NCBI RefSeq assembly: GCF_024730785.1
Contig: NZ_CP102830.1
Location: 1,674,001 to 1,738,000, forward strand
Direction: 5' to 3'
DNA from: Pseudomonas sp. LS44
GTDB taxonomy: Bacteria > Pseudomonadota > Gammaproteobacteria > Pseudomonadales > Pseudomonadaceae
Length of the DNA stretch: 64,000 nt
The translations under genes were made by a program, and so were the position numbers. The notes under the pieces are model-generated. The model worked only from the letters and a program-made list of their open reading frames with translations, did not search any database and was not told the DNA's origin. Shown here piece after piece: positions 39,835-48,004 of this stretch. The first letter of the stretch is position 1. The number at the start of each line of letters is the position of its first letter.

Positions 39835-40437
39835 ATGCGTTGTCTGATTCCGCTGTTCGCATTTCTGCTGCTGATGGGTTGTATGAAGGTCAGCGACCTC
39901 ACTGATGGCGCCCACACACAGCTGAGCGATGCCGGTTTTCTCGATCATAGCGAGATACGTCGAGCTAGCCCTTGGCGCTTGCAGCCCGACTCTTTCATCT
40001 ATATCGCTCAGGGGTATTTCTTACCACCGGGCAGCGCGTATCCGCGTCCCAACGTGGTAGCTGAAGAGGCTTTCAATGGCTTCGTACCGTATTTCCCGAT
40101 GGTCCGCCGCGCTCGTGGCCCGGTTGGCCTGGAAGAGGCGATGAGTCAGGCCCGCTCGGCGGGTGCACATTATCTGCTGTATAGCCGCTTTGCCGCAGCG
40201 GATGACCGCATTGGCACGCCCGAAGAGTGGGAGGATCAGGAGGCAGTGGATCGTTTGGGCGTGGATCGCGGAACGATCCAGTTGATGCTGGTTGAAACCA
40301 ATACCCGCTATCTCGTCGATACGGCGAGTATCCGTAGCCGGGGCGGCTTCCTCACGTTCTATGACAATAAGCCGGAGGACCTCATCGGCCCGCCGTTACA
40401 GGATTACGCTCGCCGTCTGCTGGGTTTGAGCGAATAG
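39835..40437 (+). CDS. DUF4823 lipoprotein
   Basis: 200 aa. Lipoprotein signal [20 protein letters not shown] (lipobox LLMGC, Cys about 16). The remainder ([37 protein letters not shown]) matches the DUF4823 family as I recall it. Function unknown; probably outer-membrane anchored. The ATG at 39835 follows GGGAGAA. It is followed 11 nt later by the DUF1285 gene. Confidence 0.82.
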   Translation: MRCLIPLFAFLLLMGCMKVSDLTDGAHTQLSDAGFLDHSEIRRASPWRLQPDSFIYIAQGYFLPPGSAYPRPNVVAEEAFNGFVPYFPMVRRARGPVGLEEAMSQARSAGAHYLLYSRFAAADDRIGTPEEWEDQEAVDRLGVDRGTIQLMLVETNTRYLVDTASIRSRGGFLTFYDNKPEDLIGPPLQDYARRLLGLSE

Positions 40438-40448
40438 GAGAATGTTTA

Positions 40449-41018
40449 ATGAATGATCCAGGCAAGGCCGGCAATCTGCTGGCGCAGATTCCCAAAGCCG
40501 AAAAAGGCCTACCGCCTGTACATTTATGGAATCCGGATTTCTGTGGCGACATCGATATGCGGATTGCACGCGACGGGACCTGGTTTTATATGGGCACCCC
40601 GATCGGCCGAAAGCCGATGGTGCGGTTGTTCTCCACGATTATTCGCCGCGATGCCGACGATTACTTTCTCATCACTCCGGTGGAAAAGGTCGGAATCACA
40701 GTCGACGATGCACCTTTCGTGGCTGTCACCCTGCAGGTAGAAGGCAAGGGTGAAGCGCAGTGTTTGCGGTTTTTCACCAATGTTGATGATGAGGTCGTGG
40801 CCAATGCCGAGCATCCGCTTCGGGTGATCCTCGATGCTGAAACTGAAGAGCCATCCCCTTACGTGCTGGTGCGCAGCAACCTGGAAGCATTGATCCACCG
40901 CAATGTGTTTTATCAGTTGGTGGAGTTGGCGGTTACCCGCCAGATCGATGGCCAGGATTGGTTGGGCGTCTGGAGTAGCGGGGAGTTTTTCCCGATCGGC
41001 CAGCAGCCGACGGAATAA
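40449..41018 (+). CDS. DUF1285 protein
   Basis: 189 aa soluble protein with the DUF1285 pattern: [52 protein letters not shown] and a C-terminal [22 protein letters not shown]. No biochemical role is known to me. It is probably cotranscribed with the upstream DUF4823 lipoprotein and ends at a bidirectional terminator. Confidence 0.88.
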   Translation: MNDPGKAGNLLAQIPKAEKGLPPVHLWNPDFCGDIDMRIARDGTWFYMGTPIGRKPMVRLFSTIIRRDADDYFLITPVEKVGITVDDAPFVAVTLQVEGKGEAQCLRFFTNVDDEVVANAEHPLRVILDAETEEPSPYVLVRSNLEALIHRNVFYQLVELAVTRQIDGQDWLGVWSSGEFFPIGQQPTE

Positions 41019-41044
41019 AAAAAGGCTCCCGAAGGAGCCTTTTT
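41019..41044. terminator. Bidirectional terminator between the DUF1285 gene and etf-QO
   Basis: The 11-bp stem AAAAAGGCTCC / GGAGCCTTTTT on a CGAA loop lies between converging genes. Confidence 0.92.
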
Positions 41045-41059
41045 AGTTTGTTTGCCGAG

Positions 41060-42724
41060 TTACATATTGGGGTAGTTCGGCCCGCCGGTGCCTTCCGGGG
41101 CGACCCAGGTGATGTTCTGCGCCGGGTCTTTGATGTCGCAGGTTTTGCAGTGCACGCAGTTCTGCGCGTTGATCTGGAAGCGCTTCTCGCCATCTTCCTG
41201 GGTGACGATCTCGTACACCCCGGCCGGGCAATAGCGCTGCGCCGGCTCGTCATACAACGGCAGGTTCTTCGCCAGCGGGATGCTCGGGTCGGTGAGCTTC
41301 AGATGGCAGGGTTGTTCCTCTTCATGGTTGGTGTTGGAGAGGAATACCGAGGAGAGCTTGTCAAAGCTCAACTTGCCGTCCGGCTTCGGATAGTCAATGC
41401 GCGTGGACTCGGCAGCCGGCTTCAGGCAGGCGTAGTCCGGCTTGGTGTCGTGCAGGGTGAAGGGGATCTTGCCGCCGAAGATGTTCTGATCCAGCCAGTT
41501 GAAGCCGCCACCAACGAGCGGGCCGAACTTGTGCAGTGCCGGGCCGAAGTTGCGGCTGCGGAACAGCTCGTCGTACAGCCAGCTGGCCTTGAAGCCATCG
41601 ACGTAGCTGTTGAGCAGATCGCCGCCTTGGCCGTCGGCCAGCAGCGCATCGGCCACCGCTTCGGCGGCGAGCATGCCGGACTTCATCGCGGTGTGGCTGC
41701 CCTTGATCTTGGCAAAGTTCAGGGTGCCGAGGTCGCAGCCGATCAGTGCGCCGCCCGGGAAGACCATCTTCGGCAGCGAGTTCAGGCCGCCCTTGCAGAT
41801 CGCCCGTGCGCCATAGGACACGCGCTTGCCGCCTTCCAGGTGCTGGGCAATCACCGGGTGGTGCTTGTAGCGCTGGAACTCGTCGAACGGCGAAAGGAAC
41901 GGGTTGCTGTAGGACAGGTCGACGATCAGGCCGACCACCACCTGGTTGTTCTCCAGGTGATAGAGGAAAGAGCCCCCGGTGTTCTCGGTGCCGACCACGT
42001 TCAGCGGCCAGCCGGCGGTATGTACCACCAGACCGGGTTGGTGTTTGCTCGGATCGATGTCCCAGATTTCCTTGATGCCGATGCCGTAGTGCTGGGCGTC
42101 GGCATCGGAATCCAGGTTGAACTGCTTGATCAACTGCTTGCCGATATGGCCACGGCAGCCTTCGGCGAACAGCGTGTACTTGCCGCGCAGTTCCATGCCT
42201 GGGGTGTAGTAACCCTCTTTCGGATGGCCTTCGCGGTCGACGCCGAGGTCGCCGGTGAGGATGCCGCGGACCACGCCGTTTTCATCGATCAACGCTTCCT
42301 GGGCGGCGAAGCCCGGGTAGATCTCGACGCCGAGATTCTCGGCCTGCTGCGCCAGCCAGCGGCACAGGTTACCCAGGGAGATGATGTAGTTGCCTTCGTT
42401 GTGCATGGTCTTGGGCACGAACAGGTTCGGCACCTTGATCGCACTGTCGGCGTTCTTGAGCATGTAAATGTCGTCGCGCGTGACCGGGGTGTTCAGCGGG
42501 GCACCGAGCTCTTTCCAGTCGGGGAACAGCTCGTTTAGCGCGCGCGGTTCGAATACCGCACCGGAGAGGATGTGGGCGCCGACTTCGGAACCTTTCTCGA
42601 CCACGCAGACGCTGAGCTCTTTGCCCGCGGCGGCGGCCTTCTGCTTGAGTCGGCAGGCGGCGGACAGACCAGCAGGGCCGGCGCCGACGATGACGACGTC
42701 GAATTCCATAAATTCGCGTTCCAC
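41060..42724 (-). CDS. etfD: Electron transfer flavoprotein-ubiquinone oxidoreductase
   Basis: Membrane-associated flavo-FeS enzyme passing electrons from ETF to ubiquinone. It is 554 aa. The FAD motif is VIVGAGPAGLSAACRL, then the ETF-QO region GGIPFTLHDTKPDYACLKPA-like (here with GGKIPFTLHD), and the 4Fe-4S Cys set CPAGVYE...NCVHCKTCDIKDPAQ. The GTG start at 42724 is supported by AGGAGAT at -12; the internal ATG at 42709 is weaker. It is divergent from etfBA. Confidence 0.96.
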   Translation of the reverse strand: MEREFMEFDVVIVGAGPAGLSAACRLKQKAAAAGKELSVCVVEKGSEVGAHILSGAVFEPRALNELFPDWKELGAPLNTPVTRDDIYMLKNADSAIKVPNLFVPKTMHNEGNYIISLGNLCRWLAQQAENLGVEIYPGFAAQEALIDENGVVRGILTGDLGVDREGHPKEGYYTPGMELRGKYTLFAEGCRGHIGKQLIKQFNLDSDADAQHYGIGIKEIWDIDPSKHQPGLVVHTAGWPLNVVGTENTGGSFLYHLENNQVVVGLIVDLSYSNPFLSPFDEFQRYKHHPVIAQHLEGGKRVSYGARAICKGGLNSLPKMVFPGGALIGCDLGTLNFAKIKGSHTAMKSGMLAAEAVADALLADGQGGDLLNSYVDGFKASWLYDELFRSRNFGPALHKFGPLVGGGFNWLDQNIFGGKIPFTLHDTKPDYACLKPAAESTRIDYPKPDGKLSFDKLSSVFLSNTNHEEEQPCHLKLTDPSIPLAKNLPLYDEPAQRYCPAGVYEIVTQEDGEKRFQINAQNCVHCKTCDIKDPAQNITWVAPEGTGGPNYPNM

Positions 42725-42828
42725 AGACTATCTCCTACTCAGGGCTTGGACATTTTATGTTTGGAGGGCCGGCTCCTTCCTGGAGCGATGCCTGCGCATT
42801 ATATCCACAGGCTTTGCAGGGTCCAATA

Positions 42829-42842
42829 CGAACGTTTGTTTG
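42829..42842. promoter_or_regulatory. Candidate PsrA-type operator in the etfD/etfB divergent region
   Basis: CGAAC-GTTT-GTTTG matches the published PsrA pattern (C/G)AAAC-N2-4-GTTT(G/C) at 9 of 10 positions. PsrA is a TetR-type repressor responding to long-chain acyl-CoA and is linked to beta-oxidation genes. The 322-bp gap (42725-43046) otherwise shows no ORF or clear hexamers. Confidence 0.45.
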
Positions 42843-43046
42843 AATTCTTTAACCCTAGTGAGCAGCGGACCCAGCGGCATGAACGGCTATCTGGTCGTAT
42901 TGACCGAAAGGGGGTATGCCGTCAAGATACGGGCGGTTTTGCGCCCGCCAATTTTTAAGGGCTGACCGCCGGTTCCGGCCGGCGTGCAACACCAGCCGGG
43001 TACGCCTTGGCGACATTCTTATTCACCGGAGAGTAACGAGGAATCC

Positions 43047-43796
43047 ATGAAGGTTCTTGTAGCTGTCAAACGAGTGGTCGATTACAACGTCAAAGTTCGC
43101 GTCAAGGCGGACAATTCCGGCGTTGACCTGGCCAACGTCAAAATGTCGATGAACCCCTTCTGCGAAATCGCCGTGGAAGAAGCGGTACGTCTGAAAGAGA
43201 AGGGCGTCGCCAGCGAAATCGTAGTGGTTTCCGTCGGCCCTACCACTGCTCAGGAGCAACTGCGCACTGCACTGGCTCTGGGCGCCGATCGGGCGATCCT
43301 GGTCGAGTCGAACGACGAGCTGAACTCCCTGGCCGTGGCCAAGCTGCTGAAAGCCGTAGTCGACAAGGAACAGCCGCAGTTGGTCATCCTTGGCAAGCAG
43401 GCTATCGACAGCGACAATAACCAGACCGGGCAGATGCTGGCCGCACTGAGTGGTTACGCTCAAGGTACCTTCGCCTCCAAGGTTGAAGTTGCTGGCGACA
43501 AAGTTAGCGTCACCCGTGAAGTCGACGGCGGCCTGCAGACCGTGAGCCTGGCCCTGCCAGCCATTGTCACCACCGACCTGCGTCTGAACGAGCCGCGTTA
43601 CGCCTCGCTGCCGAACATCATGAAAGCGAAGAAGAAGCCGCTCGATGTGATCACTCCGGACGCCCTGGGCGTATCCACCGCCTCGACCGTTAAGACCATC
43701 AAGGTCGAAGCGCCGGCTGCACGTAGCGCCGGTATCAAGGTCAAGACCGTGGCCGAACTGGTCGAGAAACTGAAGAACGAGGCGAAGGTAATCTAA
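43047..43796 (+). CDS. etfB: Electron transfer flavoprotein beta subunit
   Basis: 249 aa, the family length. It begins [20 protein letters not shown]; the AMP/FAD-proximal segment is [20 protein letters not shown]. The ATG at 43047 follows GGAGAGTAACGAGG. It is immediately followed by etfA with no gap. ETF accepts electrons from acyl-CoA dehydrogenases and delivers them to EtfD. Confidence 0.97.
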   Translation: MKVLVAVKRVVDYNVKVRVKADNSGVDLANVKMSMNPFCEIAVEEAVRLKEKGVASEIVVVSVGPTTAQEQLRTALALGADRAILVESNDELNSLAVAKLLKAVVDKEQPQLVILGKQAIDSDNNQTGQMLAALSGYAQGTFASKVEVAGDKVSVTREVDGGLQTVSLALPAIVTTDLRLNEPRYASLPNIMKAKKKPLDVITPDALGVSTASTVKTIKVEAPAARSAGIKVKTVAELVEKLKNEAKVI

Positions 43797-44726
43797 ATGA
43801 CTATCTTGGTTGTTGCAGAACACACGAATGCCGCCCTGGCGCCTGCCACTCTGAACACCGTGGCAGCAGCTCAGAAGATCGGTGGTGAAATCGTCGTACT
43901 GGTCGCTGGCCAGAACGTTGGTGCCGTAGCTGAAGCCGCAGCGAAGATCGCCGGCGTCGCCAAGGTGCTGGTCGCCGACAACGCCGCGTTCGCTCATCAG
44001 CTGCCGGAAAACATCGCACCGCTGGTCGCCGAATTGGGCAAGGGTTCCAGCCACGTGCTGGCCGCTGCTACCAGCAATGGCAAGAACATCCTGCCGCGCG
44101 TTGCCGCGCTGCTGGACGTTGACCAGATCTCCGAGATCACTGCAGTAGTCAGCGCTGACACCTTCCAGCGTCCGATCTACGCCGGCAACGCGATTGCCAC
44201 CGTGCAGTCCTCGGCCGCGGTGAAAGTGATCACCGTGCGTAGCACTGGTTTTGATCCGGTCGCAGCCGAAGGCGGCAGCGCAGCCGTTGAAGCTGTCAGC
44301 GTTGGCGGCGACGCCGGCAAGTCGAGCTTTGTCGGCGAAGAGCTGGCCAAGTCCGACCGTCCGGAGCTGACCGCTGCCAAGATCGTCGTTTCCGGCGGTC
44401 GCGGCATGCAGAACGGCGACAACTTCAAGTACCTGTACAGCCTGGCCGACAAGCTCGGCGCCGCTGTTGGTGCTTCGCGCGCCGCAGTCGACGCTGGCTT
44501 CGTGCCGAACGACATGCAGGTCGGTCAGACCGGTAAGATCGTCGCGCCGCAGCTGTACATCGCCGTCGGTATTTCCGGCGCGATCCAGCACTTGGCAGGC
44601 ATGAAAGACTCCAAAGTGATCGTCGCGATCAACAAGGACGAAGAAGCTCCGATCTTCCAGGTTGCCGATTACGGCCTGGTTGGTGATCTGTTCGAGATCA
44701 TTCCGGAGCTGGAAAAACTGGTCTGA
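43797..44726 (+). CDS. etfA: Electron transfer flavoprotein alpha subunit
   Basis: 309 aa. The FAD-binding C-terminal domain has [37 protein letters not shown] and [18 protein letters not shown]. It is translationally adjacent to etfB and ends 20 nt before a bidirectional terminator. Confidence 0.97.
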   Translation: MTILVVAEHTNAALAPATLNTVAAAQKIGGEIVVLVAGQNVGAVAEAAAKIAGVAKVLVADNAAFAHQLPENIAPLVAELGKGSSHVLAAATSNGKNILPRVAALLDVDQISEITAVVSADTFQRPIYAGNAIATVQSSAAVKVITVRSTGFDPVAAEGGSAAVEAVSVGGDAGKSSFVGEELAKSDRPELTAAKIVVSGGRGMQNGDNFKYLYSLADKLGAAVGASRAAVDAGFVPNDMQVGQTGKIVAPQLYIAVGISGAIQHLAGMKDSKVIVAINKDEEAPIFQVADYGLVGDLFEIIPELEKLV

Positions 44727-44745
44727 TCCAGTCTTTCAGTGACAT

Positions 44746-44775
44746 AAAAAACCCGCTCATCGAGCGGGTTTTTTT
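44746..44775. terminator. Bidirectional terminator between etfA and plaF
   Basis: The stem AAAAAACCCGCTC / GAGCGGGTTTTTT with a 3-nt loop lies between converging genes. Confidence 0.92.
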
Positions 44776-44779
44776 ATGT

Positions 44780-45712
44780 TCAGTGGGTCTGCGCGCTATC
44801 AAGAAATGCCTGGTAATGTTCGGCCGTTTCCTGAGGGCGTTCGATCATCGGTGCATGGCCACAGTCTTTCATGATCACCACGGTGGGATTTTTCAGTAGC
44901 GGTTTCATCACCTCGATACTGGATACATTCAGCACTCGATCCTGATCCCCCCAGAGTAACAATGCGGGTGCTTGGATCTTCCCAAGTTCAGATTCTAGCG
45001 GGATATACCGCTCCATCAGTTGCTGGAAAATTTTGTTGTTATGGTCGCTATTGATAATGGCCATATGAGCTAGATAAGTCTTTACCCGCTCTGGGAGTCG
45101 CGGCGGTTCAACGAACACGAACTTCAGTAATTGATCGAAATCTTCGGGTTTGGTGACTATCAGTGGATTTGGCTCGCCGCGCTTCAGGCGCAAGGCAAGC
45201 TCGCCGGGTGTTGGTGCGGTTACTCCAGCGTTGTCGATCAACGCAACTGAAAGGACTTGCTGGGGATGGCGCGCGGCGAATAGGGCGCTGATATGCCCGC
45301 CCATGGAGTTGCCGATGATATGCACCTTCTCAATCCCTAGAGCCTTGGTGAAGGCGGCTAGCCGCTCCGTTTGAGTACCCACGTCGTAGCTGGCATCCGG
45401 CTTGCTGCTATCGCCAAAGCCTGGCAAGTCGATTGCAATCACGTGATAGCGCTTGGTGAAGTACTTCGCGAAGCGGGGCCAGTTGTCCTTGTTCGCTCCA
45501 AAGCCGTGCAGCATAAGGATGGTTTCCCCGTCCGTTGGGCCGCCTTCGTAATAGTGAATGTTAAGATTCGCGACTTCCTTTACCTCGTGTGAAAGACCCG
45601 CCCGCTGTAGATCGACAAAGCGGATGGTGGCAAGAAACGCGGCGGGAGAAAGGTAAAGGGTTGCGGCTGCGGCGGCTAAAATCAGAACCAAGCCAAGCAA
45701 TAGCTTTTTCAT
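44780..45712 (-). CDS. plaF: Membrane-anchored alpha/beta-hydrolase, PlaF-type phospholipase
   Basis: 310 aa. One N-terminal TM/juxtamembrane helix (LLLGLVLILAAAAATLYL), then an alpha/beta hydrolase: oxyanion MLHGFGANKDNW, nucleophile elbow GNSMGGH (S136), acid WGDQDRV (D258) and His DCGHAPM (H286). This matches PA2949/PlaF, an inner-membrane glycerophospholipid-remodelling phospholipase A of P. aeruginosa, in neighbourhood next to etf and in catalytic spacing. The ATG at 45712 is preceded by AAAGGATTGAGAAC. Confidence 0.88.
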   Translation of the reverse strand: MKKLLLGLVLILAAAAATLYLSPAAFLATIRFVDLQRAGLSHEVKEVANLNIHYYEGGPTDGETILMLHGFGANKDNWPRFAKYFTKRYHVIAIDLPGFGDSSKPDASYDVGTQTERLAAFTKALGIEKVHIIGNSMGGHISALFAARHPQQVLSVALIDNAGVTAPTPGELALRLKRGEPNPLIVTKPEDFDQLLKFVFVEPPRLPERVKTYLAHMAIINSDHNNKIFQQLMERYIPLESELGKIQAPALLLWGDQDRVLNVSSIEVMKPLLKNPTVVIMKDCGHAPMIERPQETAEHYQAFLDSAQTH

Positions 45713-45730
45713 CAGTTCTCAATCCTTTAT

Positions 45731-45745
45731 TGCTAATAATTATTA
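45731..45745. promoter_or_regulatory. Candidate Fur box (7-1-7) between plaF and the binding-protein gene
   Basis: TGCTAATAATTATTA agrees with TGATAATNATTATCA at 12 of 14 defined positions and contains a perfect 12-bp palindrome. It sits 19 bp upstream of plaF and about 87 bp upstream of the divergent gene. AT-rich promoter sequence is an alternative explanation. Confidence 0.35.
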
Positions 45746-45831
45746 TGGTTTGCTTTCGAAATTAGCATGAAGCCTAGCGGCTCGAACAGAGGTTGCTGTT
45801 CATCTGGCTGCCTTCAGTAAGGGAAATAGCT

Positions 45832-46677
45832 ATGTACGTTTATAAGCTTCTCAAGCCTTCGCTATTAATCGCATGTGTCTTGTTACCGACTTGGGGAGTG
45901 GCTGCGGGTAAATGTGAGCGTCTATTGGCAACCGGCAATCCGGAGTATCCCCCGTATCTTTGGCGTGACCCCGTAAATCCCAAGAAATTAATCGGCGCTA
46001 ATGCCGACTTGCTGGAGCAGCTTGGCAAGGATTTGGGAGTAAAAATAGAGGTGATCGACAGCGGGCCTTGGTCGCGGGCCCAGGAGGAAGTGCGCACGGG
46101 AAGGGTCGACATGCTAGCCGGAGCCGTTATCACGCTGTCGCGCTTGGAAACCATGGATTATGTGCATCCTCCGGTATTTACGGCCCACAGTGTGGTGTGG
46201 GTACGCAAAGGCAAGGAGTTTCCCTACAGCAGCTGGGAAGACCTGCGCGGTCGCAGTGGCGGAACTTTGGTGAGTAACAGTTTTGGTCAGCAGTTCGACA
46301 GCTTCGCCAAGACCGACTTGGCTCTCGAGCCAGTGCCTAGCCTGACCCAGGCATTTCAGAAGCTGCTTCTTGACCGTACCGACTATGTGCTTTACGAGCG
46401 CTATCCCGGTTTGGCTGTGGCTGACACCCTGGGTTTGCGGGGCGATCTTGAAGCGCTCGATCCGCCGATTTCCAGCGAGGGTCTTTATCTGGCGCTGTCG
46501 CATAACTCGGCTTGCAACGATGCCTGGCTGCGCGGACAGCTGGCAAAAAAGATGACAGAATTGACCGCCGCCGGCATGCCGGAAACCTTGTTGCAGCGCA
46601 ATCTTGAGCGCTGGAAGGCCCAGCAGCTGCAGCCGGTAGCAGCCCCGAATCAGCAGGAAGAGCTTCGTGAGCGATAA
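45832..46677 (+). CDS. Periplasmic solute-binding protein, family 3
   Basis: 281 aa. Signal peptide with cut near GVAAG (about residue 25). The mature part has the SBP_bac_3 layout: LLATGNPEYPPYLWRD, IGANADLLEQLGKDLG, EVRTGRVDMLAGAVITLSR and ERYPGLAVADTLGL. No ABC permease or ATPase adjoins. Instead it overlaps by 11 nt a lipoprotein gene and heads a three-gene operon with an OmpA-type protein. It could be a sensor or scaffold rather than an importer subunit. The ATG at 45832 follows AGGGAAA. Confidence 0.85.
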   Translation: MYVYKLLKPSLLIACVLLPTWGVAAGKCERLLATGNPEYPPYLWRDPVNPKKLIGANADLLEQLGKDLGVKIEVIDSGPWSRAQEEVRTGRVDMLAGAVITLSRLETMDYVHPPVFTAHSVVWVRKGKEFPYSSWEDLRGRSGGTLVSNSFGQQFDSFAKTDLALEPVPSLTQAFQKLLLDRTDYVLYERYPGLAVADTLGLRGDLEALDPPISSEGLYLALSHNSACNDAWLRGQLAKKMTELTAAGMPETLLQRNLERWKAQQLQPVAAPNQQEELRER

Positions 46678-47023
46678 ACGCATAGTTGCCATAGGCCTGG
46701 CCTCTTTGGTCATCGCCGGTTGCGCGAATGACCCCGCGCCAAATGAACAGATGCACCTCAGCGAGCAGGCGGTCCAACAAGCCAAGGCCATAGGTGCGAA
46801 CGAGCAAATCGCCGAGATGCAGCTGGCGGAGCAAAAGCTCGCCAGAGCGCAGAAGAACATGGGCGAAGAAGATTACAAGCGCGCCCGGGTCTTTGCCGAA
46901 CAAGCTGAGCTGGATGCGCGCTTGGCCGAAGCTCGCGTTCTGACCCGTAAAAGTCAGGAGCAACTGGACGAACTGAATTCGCGGATCAAACGTCTGCGCA
47001 AGCAGTTGGGGGATCTGCAGTGA
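46667..47023 (+). CDS. DUF4398 lipoprotein
   Basis: 118 aa. Lipobox LVIAGCANDP (Cys about 19), then an all-helical coiled-coil-like domain rich in Ala/Glu/Gln (QLAEQKLARAQKNMGEEDYK), the DUF4398 type. It starts at GTG 46667 inside the preceding gene and shares TGATG with the next gene. DUF4398 proteins typically accompany OmpA-like proteins, as here. Confidence 0.83.
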   Translation: MSDKRIVAIGLASLVIAGCANDPAPNEQMHLSEQAVQQAKAIGANEQIAEMQLAEQKLARAQKNMGEEDYKRARVFAEQAELDARLAEARVLTRKSQEQLDELNSRIKRLRKQLGDLQ

Positions 47024-47832
47024 TGGGAAATATCGAGAGAATTACCGCTGCGCTGCTGGTGGTGTTGGCCTTGAACGGTTGTACCGCTTCGCAGAGCAGC
47101 GAGCAGATCTTGGCGGCGGCGCAGGAGCGCTTTCAAAAGGTCAAGGAAGATCCCGATGTGTTGCGCATCGCACCCAAGGATGTCATTCGCGCCGGTGAGT
47201 CGCTGGCCCGCGCCGATCGCCTGTCGAGCTATTGGGGCAGCAGTGAAGACGTCCAGCAATACGCCTATTTGAGCCAGCGCTATAGCGACATTGCAGAGCA
47301 ACATACCGCGTTGGCGCTGAATCAGGAGCGTGCGGTCAAGCTCGAGCTCGAACTTGAACGCCTCCAGCTGTCACTCAAAGAAGCCAAAATGCTCAGTGTT
47401 CAGGAGCAGGGCAAATGGCTTGAAGAGCAGATTGTCAGTCTGGCCACCACCGAGACCGATCGCGGGTTGGTGATGACTCTGGGCGATGTGCTATTCGATG
47501 CCGGCAATTCGGAATTGAAGCCGGCGGCCAATCGTACGGTGCTTAAACTCGTGCAGTTCTTGCAGTTGAATCCGCGCCGGATAGTCCGCATCGAGGGCTA
47601 CACCGACAGCATCGGCGGCAAGCAGGAAAATCTCGGTCTGTCGAAGGCGCGCGCCCAAACCGTGGCTGATGCGCTGATCGATCTTGGCATCGAGGACAAG
47701 CGCATTCAGGTGCAGGGTTTCGGCTCTGACTTCCCCGTGGCAGAGAACGCCTCCAATCGAGGGCGTGCGCAGAATCGCCGGGTCGAAATCGTCTTCTCCG
47801 ACGAACAAGGAAAGCTCGGCTCTAGCCGCTGA
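47023..47832 (+). CDS. OmpA-family lipoprotein with DUF4398-like N-terminal helices
   Basis: 269 aa. Lipobox LALNGCTASQ. Residues about 25-135 are helical (DUF4398-like). The C-terminal OmpA domain (about 150-260) has FDAGNSELKPAAN, VRIEGYTDSIGG and GRAQNRRVEIVF, the peptidoglycan-binding pattern including the D and R ligands. It probably tethers the outer membrane to peptidoglycan. It is coupled to the upstream DUF4398 gene, from which it may have arisen by domain sharing. Confidence 0.88.
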   Translation: MGNIERITAALLVVLALNGCTASQSSEQILAAAQERFQKVKEDPDVLRIAPKDVIRAGESLARADRLSSYWGSSEDVQQYAYLSQRYSDIAEQHTALALNQERAVKLELELERLQLSLKEAKMLSVQEQGKWLEEQIVSLATTETDRGLVMTLGDVLFDAGNSELKPAANRTVLKLVQFLQLNPRRIVRIEGYTDSIGGKQENLGLSKARAQTVADALIDLGIEDKRIQVQGFGSDFPVAENASNRGRAQNRRVEIVFSDEQGKLGSSR

Positions 47833-47853
47833 TTAGCTGACCTGCAACCCATC

Positions 47854-47887
47854 AACCCGGTGACCGAAAGGCACCGGGTTTTTTGTT
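47854..47887 (+). terminator. Terminator after the binding-protein/OmpA operon
   Basis: The stem AACCCGGTG / CACCGGGTT is followed by TTTTTTG. The ACCGAAAGG loop can add inner pairs. Confidence 0.85.
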
Positions 47888-47980
47888 TTCGGCAGGATCA
47901 AGAGAGTGATAGCTCAGTCGATACAACTTAGGGAAGACCATTCGGCCGGCAGACTGCGGCTTGGTCTGATGACCGATATG

Positions 47981-47998
47981 AATAATAAAAAAGGAGTC
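47981..47998 (+). promoter_or_regulatory. Hfq/Crc CA-motif at the chemoreceptor ribosome binding site
   Basis: AATAATAA (47981-47988) fits AAnAAnAA exactly and runs straight into AAAAGGAG, the Shine-Dalgarno of the chemoreceptor gene. This is the position where Hfq/Crc block translation in Pseudomonas catabolite repression. Confidence 0.45.
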
Positions 47999-48004
47999 GC
48001 GAAT

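Noticed and set aside
41048..42538. 496-codon plus-strand frame opposite etfD
   Set aside because: EtfD motifs (FAD, 4Fe-4S) fix the minus strand as coding.
43023..44591. 522-codon minus-strand frame opposite etfBA
   Set aside because: It spans two real genes and their junction, which a real gene would not do.
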